Positions 11,131 through 24,249 of a stretch of 64,000 bases of DNA are shown in pieces. Under the pieces are notes generated by a model that made no database searches, had not been told where the DNA came from, and worked only from the letters and a program-made list of their open reading frames with translations. Location: contig NC_088298.1 of NCBI RefSeq assembly GCF_032854445.1, positions 24,017,295-24,081,294 on the forward strand, given 5' to 3'. A program made the translations under genes and the position numbers. The DNA is from Liolophura sinensis (lineage: Eukaryota > Mollusca > Polyplacophora > Chitonida > Chitonidae). The first letter of the stretch is position 1; each line of letters starts with the position of its first letter.

Positions 11131-12755
11131 TAAAGCATCTCAATATCTCGACATTCATTGTGTAAAACAAAATAAAATAAAAGAATAATAAGAGAATTCA
11201 ATATATTGCAACTCATCGGTAGCAGGATAAGTTTCCATGCTTAAGTAATGCACAGTATATTAAACGAAGACTGCTCTTGTAGGAATCCATAATCTTTTCT
11301 CCACTTGATTTGGAAATTAATTTCCAAAGAATTAAGGACACATTCAATATCAACTTGACAATGACCGACGGCTAACTTAATTATTGACATTGTTTGTTTT
11401 GTTTCATGTGTGTGTGTGTACAACAAATGTCATGTCAGGTCGTTCGTGCCGAGGGACATGGATGCATCATTGAAATGTTCGCTGCAGTTAAGCCACATCA
11501 ATCGTTTTCATCAAGGGGCTGCGCTACTTGCTTACACCAAAACTCAGGTTATGCCTGCATGAGACTTTAATATATTTAGTCTGGGTGCATTCTTGCTTGA
11601 CTATCAGCATATTGGTACATACACCAGTTATTGTTGACAACAGTGTTAATATACTATGGGTAGAAGAGATGATTGGTGTATTCGGCATGGCATTCCAGAT
11701 AGGCAGCATTTAAAAATCGACATTATTGGAACATTTTTTCCCCTTTCTGGTGTCTTCAGTATGGCGTTAAACTCAGGCAGCATAAAAAAGTCGACAGTCT
11801 TGGTACATTCTTTCATATATGTTTGGTGTCTTCAGCATGGCGTTAAAGTCAGAAAGGTTAAATCAACAATCTTTCATGTCAACAATCTTTCATATCTGGT
11901 GTGTTCAGTATGGCGTTCCAGTGAGGCAGCATTATAATTACATGTTCATCGGCTATTAACGGACTTTTACATCATCGTCCGCACCCATGAAATCTGCGCA
12001 CCGTTCTCACCATGTATACATTTGGTCTGCAGGTGTCTTTTCTTTTCAGAAGTATTTATAAACAGAAAATAATCTTTATACTTCCTCGAACTTTTAGATA
12101 CACTGCGCACCCGAATTACTCGTAATGTTTCACTGAAGAAATCAAGTTTGTCAAGGTAATTCACATATATTTGTACAGCTTATAACAGCCCGTGCTTGTA
12201 TTAGGTCAGACAGTTGGTTTATCCAATCCGGCGCTATGATCGCGGCACCACTGTCAGATTTACGCTCACGGGCTATACGCGATGTTGATAAATAAACTGA
12301 CCGAAAAACAACTTAAATAATTCCACCGGCAAAATGGTCAGATTTTGTGCAATCCAGAACAGGAATTTCATCTACCATGATGAGACACTGCTTGTGGTAC
12401 GTGATCCAAAATCGATAGGTTTTCCATGCCGGGTTATTGGCAGGATTCCTTGATTAATGTTGACATACCGGGGCAAACATTTGGCACATGCACGACTTGG
12501 ATTGGATACATCTCACTTACTCACTTGATTTTTAACTTACACGTGTACATGAATGTATAAGCCTTGGTGTATAGGTCGATCCATTACGCATGTCAAATCG
12601 TGACATCTGAATTAGTTCCATTTCGCCTAAGGTTGTTATTAGCTGAGATGGGAAAAATAATTAGGCCTGACCAGGGTTCCATATGTATAGCTTAACAGTA
12701 CACGTGTGTATAGCTATTCTGAGAAATCATTGATGAGAGACTTCTTGCATAGTCG
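11131..12755. other. Anonymous sequence with a local degenerate repeat
   Basis: At 11640-11930 the motif TTCAGTATGGCGTT recurs in degenerate form with a spacing of about 70-80 bases. Otherwise nothing is recognised. Confidence 0.4.
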
Positions 12756-12800
12756 GTCAGATTTACGGCCGACGGTTCGAATCCAGCTCTAAGAAGTTTG
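12735..12800 (+). mobile_element. tRNA-like SINE head fragment
   Basis: A perfect B-box (GGTTCGAATCC, 12774-12784) follows TCAGATTTACGGCCGAC. No complete cloverleaf and no functional tRNA can be drawn. Confidence 0.45.
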
Positions 12801-12944
12801 ACTTCAAGTCTGGAGGATTTTTGGGTGCCTGGCGACATGCATTGGTTTCTCCAAGGTCCTCGATCTAGCCTCTTGATCAGGTTTTTGAAACGCGACGTCT
12901 AGTTGGTCTTCAAAAAAAGTACAACAAAAATTTGGAAGCGGGTC

Positions 12945-13175
12945 GTGGCTAAGTGATTAAGTTAGATGCAATTCAATCTGTGTTCCATAGGAGAAGCGGG
13001 TTCAAATCCGGTCGTGGACAGGGAATTAGTAGATTTACCATCTCTGACTATTCAATGGTTACGCTCTTGTGGACGTTTGTGTAGCCTAAATGTCTGTTAA
13101 AGACCACTTGTGTTTCACCAACATGGTACTCATATCGGTTCAGTTCATTCGTCAGTTCGTCAGTAACTTGTCAGT
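12945..13175 (+). mobile_element. tRNA-Ser/Leu-like SINE, family 4
   Basis: GTCGTGGCTAAGTGATTAAG is an A-box and GGGTTCAAATCC a B-box. The spacing, with extra bases before the B-box, resembles a long-variable-arm tRNA. The downstream body (TGTGGACGTTTG, CCACTTGTGTTTCACC) has a relative at 629-690. Confidence 0.6.
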
Positions 13176-13412
13176 GGTTTACCCCATGCACTTCGATTCC
13201 CTTCCTCCATAACCATGATCATCATAGTGTAAATGCAAATAATTTGGGTATGGCATTAAAGGACAACCAGAAAAATTAATAAATTCTAAAACAAAATTCA
13301 TCTAAAAGCTAAAATGTTTAGGCTCATTAAAGCCGATTTATTTTCTTGACCATTCGGTGTTGACGTTAGAACTACAGCAAATCAGCAAGTTAAATTCGCG
13401 CTTCTGGAAGAG

Positions 13413-13600
13413 CACCGTTCTGCAGTGTCTGGAAGAACACCGTTTTGCAGTGTCTAGAAGAACACTATTCTTCAGTGTCTGGAAGAACACTGTTCTCCAG
13501 TGTCTGGAAGAACACTGTTCTCCAGTGTCTGGAAAAACATCATTGTGCAGTGAATGAAAAAACACCGTTCTGCAATATCTGGAAGAACACCCTCTTCCAG
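13413..13600. repeat. 25-bp tandem repeat, about 7.5 copies
   Basis: Units of CAGTGTCTGGAAGAACACTG plus TTCTC with scattered changes. Because 25 is not a multiple of three, the protein-level pattern repeats only every 75 bases. Confidence 0.93.
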
Positions 13601-13861
13601 CTCCTTCGACAGTTTATCAGTGATATGCTACTTATGCACACCTTCTGTACTGCTTTCGCCCGTGTCGTTTGAACCACTTGTATAATGATCTTTGTCCGTT
13701 GTCACAACATGCTCTAAAGAATCCTGTTAATACGATTCTTGTCGGCCTTTGATTGATTGACAGAGCCGTACATGTGAGTTGAAAATCCAAAAAGAAAAAT
13801 AAATGGAAATCAGTGACTGTATTTAATACATGGTTAAGGGTTTAGCACCGACATAGTGGTG

Positions 13862-13996
13862 TTGGTTGTGTAACCCGATACTACTAAACCTTGTTTCGTA
13901 CCGAGTCAAATCAAGAGAATGCGCAGTATTCGAGCAGCATTCTCGGGATTTGATTCGGTACGAAACAAGGTTCAATGGTATCGGGTTACACAACAA
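13862..13996. repeat. Foldback hairpin, two arms of about 62 bp with a 9-base loop
   Basis: Left arm 13862-13923 contains AACCTTGTTTCGTACCGAGT; right arm 13933-13996 contains GGTACGAAACAAGGTT. Outer ends match too (TTGTGTAACCCGATAC against GTATCGGGTTACACAA). This is a MITE-like or recent inverted duplication. Confidence 0.88.
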
Positions 13997-14877
13997 ACAC
14001 CAAAACGAAGGTGTTAAAGTCCAATCTACCCCCGAAAATGAAGAAAATGTGGCAAAAACTGCATATTTCAAGCTGCCATTCTGTTTTACTCCCTTCACAG
14101 AGGTCATGCATTTTAGACCAATCAACGGGAAGTTTAGGCCATGGCAGTTGACCTAGATACGTCAAATCTGTATATGTATGAAGTCGTGTCTTATTATTGT
14201 GTGACATAGGAATGTAAAAGTTTATTGTACATGTATAATGACGTCATACCGCTGAGCTCAGATTAGAACGTCTTGAAACAAATGGTTCTTTTTCAACGTC
14301 AAGGCGTCTGGGTATTAAGTCTAAAAAATGTAAAAACTAAAGCGATATCTATAAACTGTGTGAAATATCACTTCCATCACTGAGGGAATTTCAGATAGTT
14401 CAACTTTATATAAATCAGAAGCAAATCTAGCAAGCAAACAAACTCAGATTCGTTCATTTTTAGACACAAACAGCATGAAATGATATTTCTCGGGGAGGTA
14501 AACGTACCGGCCTGTGTGTCGCGTGACACACTTGATATTGTTTCAAAGGTCATCCCTTTTTAATATGTATATCTGCACACGGCCCGCAGCTAGCACCAGG
14601 GTAGACTACAGTAGCAACTCTACCTATGTTTGCAAGGGAGGATCGAGGTAGGGATGGAGGGGGAGTGTTATAACTGAGGACCAGTATACACCGGTTAAGC
14701 GCAGATAATCCCTTTCTTCTTTCAGATCAAAGAAGAAAATGGCGTTGTTGTGAAAATGTTTACCTCATTTTCATATCCTGTCTTCAAAACACCTGGGACT
14801 AATATAATAGATTACATTAATCCCAGATAGCACACAATTCATTTCGTCTTATTATTCAATGATCCCGTTCTCCAAAC

Positions 14878-15130
14878 TGCATCTGTTTGTTCTCGTTGTC
14901 ATTTGTTATGCGTTGTCTGTTTGTTCTCGTTGTCATTTGTTAAGCGTTGTCTGTTTGTTCTCGTTGTCATTTGTTAAGCGTTGTCTGTTTGTTCTCGTTG
15001 TCATTTGTTATGCGTTGTCTGTTTGTTCTCGTTGTCATTTGTTATGCGTTGTCTGTTTGTTCTTGTTGTCATTTGTTATGCGTTGTCTGATTGTTCTCGT
15101 TGTCATTTGTTAAGCGTTGTCTTTGTTTTT
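14878..15130. repeat. 34-bp tandem repeat, about 7 copies
   Basis: Units of TGTTCTCGTTGTCATTTGTT plus ATGCGTTGTCTGTT. Variation is mostly ATGCG/AAGCG. Confidence 0.95.
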
Positions 15131-15177
15131 GCTTCTCTTTCTTTCCACTTAGAACAGGTATTCGCCTAATCTGGCGA

Positions 15178-15240
15178 ATCTCAGGAATGAATGATTGATA
15201 AGCAGACGACTCTGATTCCTGACACGTGATCTATAGAACA
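15178..15240 (+). repeat. Dispersed repeat copy (second copy at 18.35 kb)
   Basis: GAATGATTGATAAGCAGACG, then CTGATTCCTGACACGTGA. 18345-18405 has the same order with changes. Confidence 0.65.
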
Positions 15241-15581
15241 CGCATATAGGCTGTTTTCACTCAGCCCTTTACGACCATAATGAAACGTGATACGGTTTTC
15301 ACATAAGCCTAAATCCGTGCTATTAATTAAAGCAAGATAAGGGAAGCTCTTTACAGTGTGATCTGGTATAACACGCCTATAGCTTGGTGGGTTCCAGTGG
15401 CCTAGATTTGAGTCTCATTGGATCAGATATGGTTTTTTCATGCCTTTTTATCCTTTTTTTCTTTATGGTTTGTTTTATTTTTTATGCACATCTAAATAAT
15501 TCCTTGGGCTATTTTGGACTTTTCGCTTTTTATTTAACTTACACATTTGTTGATTTCTTTACTTTGATGTTCTCCTTAACT

Positions 15582-17202
15582 TAAGCTACTTCACAATATC
15601 TCAACTTAAGCTACTTCACAATATCTTAACTTAAGCTACTTCACAATATCTTAACTTAAGCTACTTCACAATATCTTAACTTAAGCTACTTCACAATATC
15701 TTAACTTAAGCTACTTCACAATATCTTAACTTAAACTACTTCACAATATTTTAACTTAAGCTACTTCACAATATCTCAACTTAAGCTACTTCACAATATC
15801 TTAACTTAAGCTACTTCACAATATCTTAACTTAAGCTACTTCACAATATCTCAACTTAAGCTACTTCACAATATCTTAACTTAAGCTACTTCACAATATC
15901 TCAACTTAAGCTACTTCACAATATCTTAACTTAAGCTACTTCACAATATCTCAACTTAAGCTACTTCACAATATCTTAACTTAAGCTACTTCACAATATC
16001 TCAACTTAAGCTACTTCACAATATCTTAACTTAAGCTACTTCACAATATCTTAACTTAAGCTACTTCACAATATCTTAACTTAAGCTACTTCACAATATC
16101 TCAACTTAAGCTACTTCACAATATCTTAACTTAAGCTACTTCACAATATCTCAACTTAAGCTAGTTCACAATATCTCAACTTAAGCTAGTTCACAATATC
16201 TTAACTTAAGCTACTTCACAATATCTTAACTTAAGCTACTTCACAATATCTCAACTTAAGCTACTTCACAATATTTTAACTTAAGCTACTTCACAATATC
16301 TCAACTTAAGCTACTTCACAATATCTCAACATAAGCTACTTCACAATATCTCAACTTAAGCTACTTCACAATATCTTAACTTAAGCTACTTCACAATATC
16401 TCAACTTAAGCTACTTCACAATATCTTAACTTAAGCTACTTCACAATATCTAAACTTAAGCTACTTCACAATATCTTAACTTAAGCTAGTTCACAATATC
16501 TTAACTTAAGCTACTTCACAATATCTCAACTTAAGCTACTTCACAATATCTCAACTTAAGCTACTTCACAATATCTCAACTTAAGCTACTTCACAATATC
16601 TCAACTTAAGCTACTTCACAATATCTCAACTTAAGCTACTTCACAATATCTCAACTTAAGCTACTTCACAATATCTCAACTTAAGCTACTTCACAATATC
16701 TCAACTTAAGCTACTTCACAATATCTCAACTTAAGCTACTTCACAATATCTCAACTTAAGCTACTTCACAATATCTCAACTTAAGCTACTTCACAATATC
16801 TCAACTTAAGCTACTTCACAATATCTTAACTTAAGCTACTTCACAATATCTTAACTTAAGCTACTTCACAATATCTTAACTTAAGCTACTTCACAATATC
16901 TTAACTTAAGCTACTTCACAATATCTCAACTTAAGCTACTTCACAATATCTCAACTTAAGCTACTTCACAATATCTCAACTTAAGCTACTTCACAATATC
17001 TTAACTTAAGCTACTTCACAATATCTCAACTTAAGCTACTTCACAATATCTCAACTTAAGCTACTTCACAATATCTCAACTTAAGCTACTTCACAATATC
17101 TCAACTTAAGCTACTTCACAATATCTTAACTTAAGCTACTTCACAATATCTCAACTTAAGCTACTTCACAATATCTTAACTTAAGCTACTTCACAATATC
17201 TC
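15582..17202. repeat. 25-bp satellite-like array, about 65 units
   Basis: Unit ACTTAAGCTACTTCACAATA plus TCT(C/T)A. The C/T change sorts units in two classes. Units 16515-16815 are nearly all C-type; other parts alternate. Rare forms have GCTAGTTC (near 16160, 16185 and 16490). Each unit holds the palindromes CTTAAG and AGCT. There are no spacers, so this is not a CRISPR array. Confidence 0.98.
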
Positions 17203-17411
17203 TTTACGGAACACATTCCTATGCTTAATTCATGAACGCTCCATGACGTCATATGAATCCCCATTAATCAGTTATAAGCAGTACAAGGGGGTTTTGGTAT
17301 CGAACTGTTTTTTCGCTAACGGTGAAAATAGCCCTAATGTATTATGTGCCTTGTCAAAATTGTCTGGTTGCAATTGTTGGCATTAATGTAAACACCGCCT
17401 GTCAAATAATA

Positions 17412-17692
17412 TAGGTGCCTCCGTGGCCGAGGGGGGCAGCACGGCTCAATGAGCCAGGAGCCTCCCAACAATGCGGTAGGTGTGAGTTCCAGTCCAGCTC
17501 ATGCTGGCATCCTCTCCGACCGTACTTGGGAAGGTTTGTCAGCAACGTGCGGATGGTCGTGGGCTTCCCAGTGGATCTGCCCGGTCCTCCCCCCAACCCC
17601 CCGACCATAATGCTGGCCGCCGTCTTATAAGTGAAATATTCTTGAGTACTAGGTAAAACACCAATCAAATAAACAAATCAATCAAATAAGAT
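17412..17692 (+). mobile_element. SINE family 1, full length
   Basis: Complete order: GCCTCCGTGGCCGAGG head, GTGAGTTCCAGTCCAGC, GGGAAGGTTTGTCAGCAACG, GCCCGGTCCTCCCC, GTGAAATATTCTTGAGTACT, and an AAATAAAC-type tail. Confidence 0.93.
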
Positions 17693-17699
17693 AAATGAA

Positions 17700-18263
17700 C
17701 TTCACCGTCGTAATTATATAAGCTGTGTCCCCACCCAAAAAATTCACCGTCGTAATAATTATAAGCGGTGTCTCCACGAATAAACTTACACGTTGTAATC
17801 ACAAAACGGTGTCCCCACCAATAGACTTCACCGTCGTAATCATATAAGCGGTGTCTCCACGAATAAACTTACACGTTGTAATCACAAAACGGTGTCCCCA
17901 CCAATAGACTTCACCGTCGTAATCATATAAGCGGTGTCCCCACCAATAAACTTCACCTTCGTAGTCATATAAGCGGTGTCCTCACCAATAAACTTAACCG
18001 TCGTAATCATATAAGCGGTGTCCCCACCAATAAATGTCGCCTTCATAATCAAATAATCGGTGTCCCCACCAGTAAACTTCACCGTCGTAATCAAATAATC
18101 GGTGTCCCCACCAGTAAACTTCACCGTCGTAATCACATAATCGGTGTCCACATCAATAAATTTCACCGTCATAATCAAATAAGCGGTGTCTCCACCAATA
18201 ACCTACACCGTCGAAATCATATAAGCGGTGCCCCCACCAATAAACTTTACCATCGTTATCAAA
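17700..18263. repeat. 42-bp tandem repeat, about 13 units
   Basis: Units of CTTCACCGTCGTAATCATAT then AAGCGGTGTCCCCACCAATAAA (split here to its parts). It begins right after the A-rich tail of the SINE at 17.4-17.69 kb. Confidence 0.95.
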
Positions 18264-18344
18264 TAAGCAAAGTATATGCTTGACAGCGTCTTTAAAAAAA
18301 AACAGACACATTGAAAATTAACGTATGACCTTGGCTATATCAGG

Positions 18345-18405
18345 AATCTATGATTGATTGGCAGACGACACTGATTCCTAATACGTGACCGGAAATCTGA
18401 CTTGT
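18345..18405 (+). repeat. Dispersed repeat copy (partner at 15.18 kb)
   Basis: ATTGATTGGCAGACGACACT then GATTCCTAATACGTGACC. Confidence 0.65.
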
Positions 18406-18539
18406 ATCATTTATTTTTTTGATATTGTTGCCGCTTTTAATATTCTACTAAGGTCAAAGAATATGTACAATAATTTCCTTTGTTATTATCTATACATAGT
18501 GCTGCCAGTCTGGATACACTCTTAAAATAAAAATAAAAA

Positions 18540-18728
18540 TAATAATTCTGGTGGGAGGAAACCAGGAAAAGCCACGACCAAGCGCAGGTTACTACAAGTT
18601 CTTCCCACATATGGCAGGTGAGGAAGCCAGCATTAGCTGGACTTGAACTCACAGTAACCGCATGGGTGAGAGGCTCTTGTGTCATTGCGCCGCGCTGACA
18701 TGCTGTCCACCTCGGCCACGGAGGGCCC
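18540..18728 (-). mobile_element. SINE family 1, 5' two thirds
   Basis: The plus strand reads GGTGGGAGGAAACCAGG, GCTGGACTTGAACTCACAGT and CCTCGGCCACGGAGGGCCCC, which is body to head in reverse. Confidence 0.9.
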
Positions 18729-21475
18729 CTTTATGATGAGTTAACAGATTAAGAATGCTATATTTTTACTGGTGATATTCTGGGAAGCGAGCGTTTTTAT
18801 TTTCCAGTTTCTATGAACATCAGGCTTGGTAAGTGGTAAGATATATACTGCTTGCAATTCCTGCTGTTCAGAGCGTACCGTTGAGATCAGAAAGTACGGC
18901 TATAAACATGATACCTTCTTATTTTATACAGAAGAGACATGCACCAATCCCGCCTCATGGGCTCTTGAAGTTTGCGTATTACCATATATCCTAAGACGTA
19001 CCATAGAATCGACGAATTTAAGCTTCTCCCAGTGCCAGGTATCCACCAATTTGTAGTGTACCATATTTTGGTTATAATAAAATAAATCTAAAAAATATTT
19101 AGAAAATATCACATTTTTTTACCACTGAACGATGTATTTGACGCTGCTGTTGCCCGAAAATTACAGGATGTTGGATTCTGGGTGCAAAAGGCTTCCTTTG
19201 TGTCAATTTACATGTATTTACTAGCCCATACGATTGTCTCACAGGACAATAAGATAGAATTAGAAAGAGTTGATTAAATTAATTAGTTTATAGTCTTGAT
19301 ATGTTTTGCATAGGTCTATCCCATGTTCTCTGAGGGTCTTTACTGGGTTGGCTGTTCTGCTGGGCAAAAGAGGCACAAACATAAAGGCAAGCCCAGATTT
19401 GCAGATTTTCTGACAAATGTCACATTTAGAAAGCCGCCCGCGACTGCTTGTCTACACAAAAGTATCAACTCATTTAAAGCTCGTAAAAAGGTTTTGAATT
19501 TAGTGTCGCGTTGCATGCATTGTTACGATACGTGTCACGAAGTCAAACTGCCTTCCTCAAACTAACACCTATATTTAGGAAAATGGCGTTATTTCTCATG
19601 CGATTGAATGTTTGAAGAAGTATCCCTGGAAACTGGACAATGCGCAAAATAAAGCACTTGCAGGCGAACAATAGCGTCATTATGTAAGTAGGTTATGGCC
19701 ATTCGCTTGAGGTGTTTGATCTCGGTTTATAGGCCTGGTAACCTAGGTCTAAGGCCCTCGATTGGTCTCTTCTGTAACGGATTACCAGAGGTATATCCGC
19801 CTTATTGTAAGAAGTTTAGTTCGTTCTGTGTAGATTTAATCTGATTTGATTTGATTTGATTTGATTGCTGTTAAGTGAATTTTTCACTCATACAATCGCG
19901 TTCAGCTTCTTGGGTGGAGGGAACTGAAGTATTCCTGGGCTAAATCGTCGAAATCTGTCCATTTACATGTGACGTACGGACATGCACATCGTATTAGTGG
20001 AAGACAAATGGACTTCGACGTAAGTAGCACAGCCCAAGCTACCACACCCGCGTTGCTCATCGCTTATTGCTACCGATGTCCCAAAAAGCCGAGAGTGTGG
20101 ACGAATCTACAAATTCCATGTCCAAGGCCAGTTTTGAACCCACGCCTCGTGTCTTAGCAATTGAAACGGCCACAAGACCACGTTCAGCTCCTGGACCTTT
20201 TCCAGAGACGCATGTACATCACTAAGCCTGGGAACCTGATAAATTGTCTCAACCTGCACAAAAATCCCTGTTGTTTTTAGATCAATACAAGATGACAATC
20301 GTTTCTCTGCCTGCCCGGTAGGTTGTTCACAGACTGGTGGCATGACCGCTGCTGTGTGAGGGCACGGATTACGTGACGGATGTCTCAAAGTCTTCGACCA
20401 CAATTGTCTCTACCGGCCTTTTTTTTACTATTCAACCGAGATGTAACGCGGTGGGGTGGAGAGGTGGAATTTGACCTAGACGTCCTGCTGCAATATGTAC
20501 GTCACTGACTGAAACCATATCCCCTCGTGAAGTCTTCAGAGATTGCATCATTGCAAGAATCGGGCAATCCCACACAAGATTAACACTTTCCAACCAAAAA
20601 CATCCCATGAAATTTATCCTAATATAGGAGTTTTGAGACAGAACTCTTCTGTCGCCAATGGTAAAAAAGCTCTGTTGTGTCATGTGACGTGTAAAGAATG
20701 TTAAGCAGCTATGGGTGATATTAATTTTACCCAGGGCGCTGTGTTCCGGAGGAACAAATGATACCACTTGGTAAGCTCACAAACGTTCAGTTCCTCATTT
20801 TTCTCCATCGTTGCCCATGCATGTTATTGTAAATGTAGTCAAAAATAGTCGCATAATCTTTCTGACAGGTTACACGGTACCGAGAGATTTTCTTACCTTT
20901 AGTGATAACATAGTTCGAACTCGAAAGTCCCAGTTCTTTTCAGCTGCGGTTAAAACCATTTGTCAAAGGCATAGTTTTGCAACGAATGAACACAAACGCC
21001 ACAGGCAAAGGAAAGCGAAGCATACCCTGAATGAACCATCATCTTTCTCCTTCCGCCTGAGTAACAAGCTGACATAAAGCTCTAGTTCGAACCTGCTACA
21101 TGAGTTTTTTCTACTCAAAAATCAAAGGTCGAGCTTATAGTTTGTGAGTCAAACCAAAGTCATTTACGAGGCCCTCACCGTCTTTCTCATTCCGTACAAA
21201 AAGTAGGACTTTGGTCATTAGACAGTTTTGGCGTAAAGGGCGCTTAACCTAGAGTTCTTCCACGCGGGCACGGTGATTGTGACAGACACTTTCAGCCTCG
21301 TTGGCGTTGCTGTTGATAAGTGTTTACAAAACATTTTTAAATATATTAAATTGCATACAAACAATATTTAATGTAATTTTTGAATCGTAAATTAATGATT
21401 TCTGCTCTTTTTAATGCCTCTTGTTTACTTTTTATTTTTAATGGACATGTTATCTTTCCCAGTTCTAGCATGTCC
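18729..21475. other. Anonymous sequence
   Basis: Open frames at 19323-19565 and 20811-21077 (plus) and 20432-20767 (minus) show no recognisable family and lack paired splice sites. A (GATTT)n run lies at about 19838-19865, and a reverse tRNA-like head (AGTTTTGAACCCACGCCTCG) at about 20125-20175. Confidence 0.4.
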
Positions 21476-21570
21476 TCCCCACGACATGGCTGAAATACTG
21501 ACAATGTGGCGCTAAGCCCTAATCATTCATTCATTCATTCATTCATTCATTCATTCATTCATTCATTCAC
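21476..21570 (+). mobile_element. SINE family 3 tail with (CATT)n
   Basis: CCACGACATGGCTGAAATAC then GTGGCGCTAAGCCCTAAT and about 11 CATT units. It matches the tail at 470-540. Confidence 0.8.
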
Positions 21571-24249
21571 TGGATCATTCCTCCCACTCTTGACCAGTGA
21601 GGACGCAGGCTTGAATCCTGTACTCTCCATGAATTTGCCAGTCAGTGGTCGGGTTTATATCGGTGGAAGAAGTCAATTGATAAGTGCGGCGGTAAACTAC
21701 CGCTACGTATTTGACAAAACCTCCTGACTTAAAGTTGCATTATCAGAGCTAGAGAAAACAAGAGTCATAATACAGAGCAAACCAAGTTATTACGCACTGG
21801 CAAGGTAAACCAGCGAATAACATGCAGCAGTCTTGTTGGAGAAATGAAGTATGTGGAGGCTAGATGGTTGGGGATAATCCAGTTAGAGTACTAATTCCAA
21901 GCGCATGGAGAAACTATGAACAATTGTCAGATGGCCAGAGATGGCGGTGGACGACCCCAATGGGAAACCAAGTTGGTGAGTTCATGAATAGCTGGGGAAA
22001 CCAAACATACGGGCTGGTTGGGTGTCCCGGTGGACAACCAAGACAATACATTTACAAAACGATTGAGAAACGAAGAGAAATTGCGAAATGACTATTACGA
22101 AGCCAAGTAGGTGCGTTTATGAATAAATCTAGTTGGAGAAAGCGAGCATTTGCATGCTGATTGGTTGGGCGTACCGGCGGACAACCAAATTATATATCAG
22201 ATAGTGCAGGGGTATACTATGGATTTCATTCTGAAGGAAAGTATGACAAAAGCAACTGTAATTTCGGTATTCATTTAAGTATTTTTATTCACGAAAAATA
22301 ATCTCTGCAAAATACATTATTTCATATCGACATTTGGACATTTCGACAAAAAAACATGACGCTTTGTAAGACACTTTGTAACAAACTCTATAAAGAATTA
22401 TTAACCATAACGGATTAGCACACTTTTCAGGCACACATTTTCCTGTGAACCCGAGATTATACAATATTATACAGTGGTGTGATACTGCTCACACATGCGC
22501 ATACACATTAGTTAGCTGTAGTGACAGTAAAGCACGGTGGTGATAATTACCTAACGCAAGTGCGCACAGTTTCAAGAGGAACTACCAAGCTTGTCATCCG
22601 CACATGGATCACAACGCGTGTTTCCTCCAGAATATAGTTACATTTCAGGCACATGAGTGGTCTGTTTTCCCGCTAAGCGGGAGGATATCTCAGCAAACAG
22701 TTGACGCGGATGTATATTAGCACTATATGGCTGTAAAAAGGCGTATGAACATGGACTGTTCATAGTTGACTGTATATGGGAATTAAAGGAACTTGGTCCA
22801 ATGAAAATCCACATCAATGGGTTTAAGTCATAGTAAATCAGGGCAAATTCAATCTTTCTTTATTGGATCTTGTTAATATTTTGAAAAAATAATTATAAGC
22901 CAACATGACCTTCGTCTTTTTTTTGCAGCGGCCAGCACTATAGATTCAACAGCTAGTGTTTGGCCAGGACTTTTGCCTGTGTTAGCTGTGTCGTTGAATA
23001 TGAACTTTGGGGGGGGGGGGGCAAAGAGGAGTTTTGTAGTCACTTTTTTCTCACTCTTTTTTGTAAGTATGTTCCACTCACTAGAAATAGTTTCAACTCC
23101 AAATACAAAAGTTATCCCAATAATATAAATATATCTAATAATTCAAACCCCATTCACATAAAGTCTCGTTTTTCAGCTCTACTCAACAAGCAATCTTCAG
23201 ACAGAACTTTGATTCTTTTAATCGTCGTCCGCCATGACTACGAAACGCAAATATTTTCTATTTCTACGACGACACGATATCGCAGTAATACATGGCATCG
23301 TTGTAACTACATAGCATTGTAAATACCATACGACATCGCTTTAACTACATGATGACGCAGTAACTAAGTAATATCACAGTGAGAACAGGCTGTTACAATA
23401 ATTTTATGATATCACAGGGACTACTAGAAGAAATTTCCTCTTGCCAAGAACTAAATGTTGAAGCTTTGTTCCCTATCGGTTCAAAATAATATGACAAGAT
23501 GTTCAAGTAAACGCATGTGATTGGCTTAAGCTGTAGGCAATAGGTTTAAGCTGTGAGCGATAGCTATGGAGAAATAAAATAACGTCGCGAATAACTATTT
23601 CAATTCGCTAGTATCTCACAATATGCCCTCTTCAAGTAAGTAACAAAACAAAACAATAAATCTTTGCAATTCAACTTCCTAAGGTTTAGTCTAACAACAG
23701 TTCTAGAGTCACAGAAGTGAAATGCTTTGGGAAAATCATTGTGAGTAAAGCCAGTGTTGTCCTTCTTTGATTGTTCTGACGAAACGGTGCAGTTCTTTCG
23801 TCAGTATAATGTTTCAAAGAATACTCTGCCAAACGCGACGAGAAACAAAAAGTGACACGTTTTCGTCATCACATGTTTTTTCGTCACGCATTCTCCCTCT
23901 GTCATTAAACGGAATGCAAAGTTCTAGTGCGCGTACCTCCAGAGCATCTTCCGTGGTCGTCACTGAAACATGTCTGCGTCGCACTACTGTAAGCACAGCT
24001 TCGAGCAATGTTCGTGCTTCTAAGCACATTCAGTCCAACCAACAGTTTCAAGATAGACTTAGCTGTCATTTAAGCTCTTTCCAAAACGACATTTTCCATA
24101 GCTTTCGCGCGAAAAAACCGTCCTTCTTTGGTTTGAATCGTCACGCAGCAAGGTTTGTTCCGTTGGGAACAATAAAGCCTTTGCCAAGGGCAGCTGAAGC
24201 TGGGGTAGCCAATGGTCTCTTGTTAACCAATCCAATGGGCTTTTAATGG
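21571..24249. other. Anonymous sequence downstream of the RhoGEF gene, includes its 3' UTR
   Basis: The first minus-strand AATAAA below the stop is at 22864-22859, which would give a 3' UTR of about 1.4 kb; an alternative signal may be used instead. A short direct repeat (GGTTGGGTGTCCCGGTGGAC and GGTTGGGCGTACCGGCGGAC) lies at 22015 and 22163. The plus-strand frame 23767-24246 is antisense to the last exon and has no family match. Confidence 0.35.

Noticed and set aside
12945-13030. Functional tRNA-Ser or tRNA-Leu gene
   Set aside because: A-box and B-box are present, but no stable acceptor stem can be paired and SINE body follows. The same holds for the other tRNA-like heads.
15582-17202. 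CRISPR-like regular array
   Set aside because: Units are contiguous with no spacers, and the genome is animal.
23767-24246. 159-codon plus-strand frame
   Set aside because: Downstream of and antisense to the RhoGEF last exon region; Ser/Arg-rich, no family match, no splice or promoter support.
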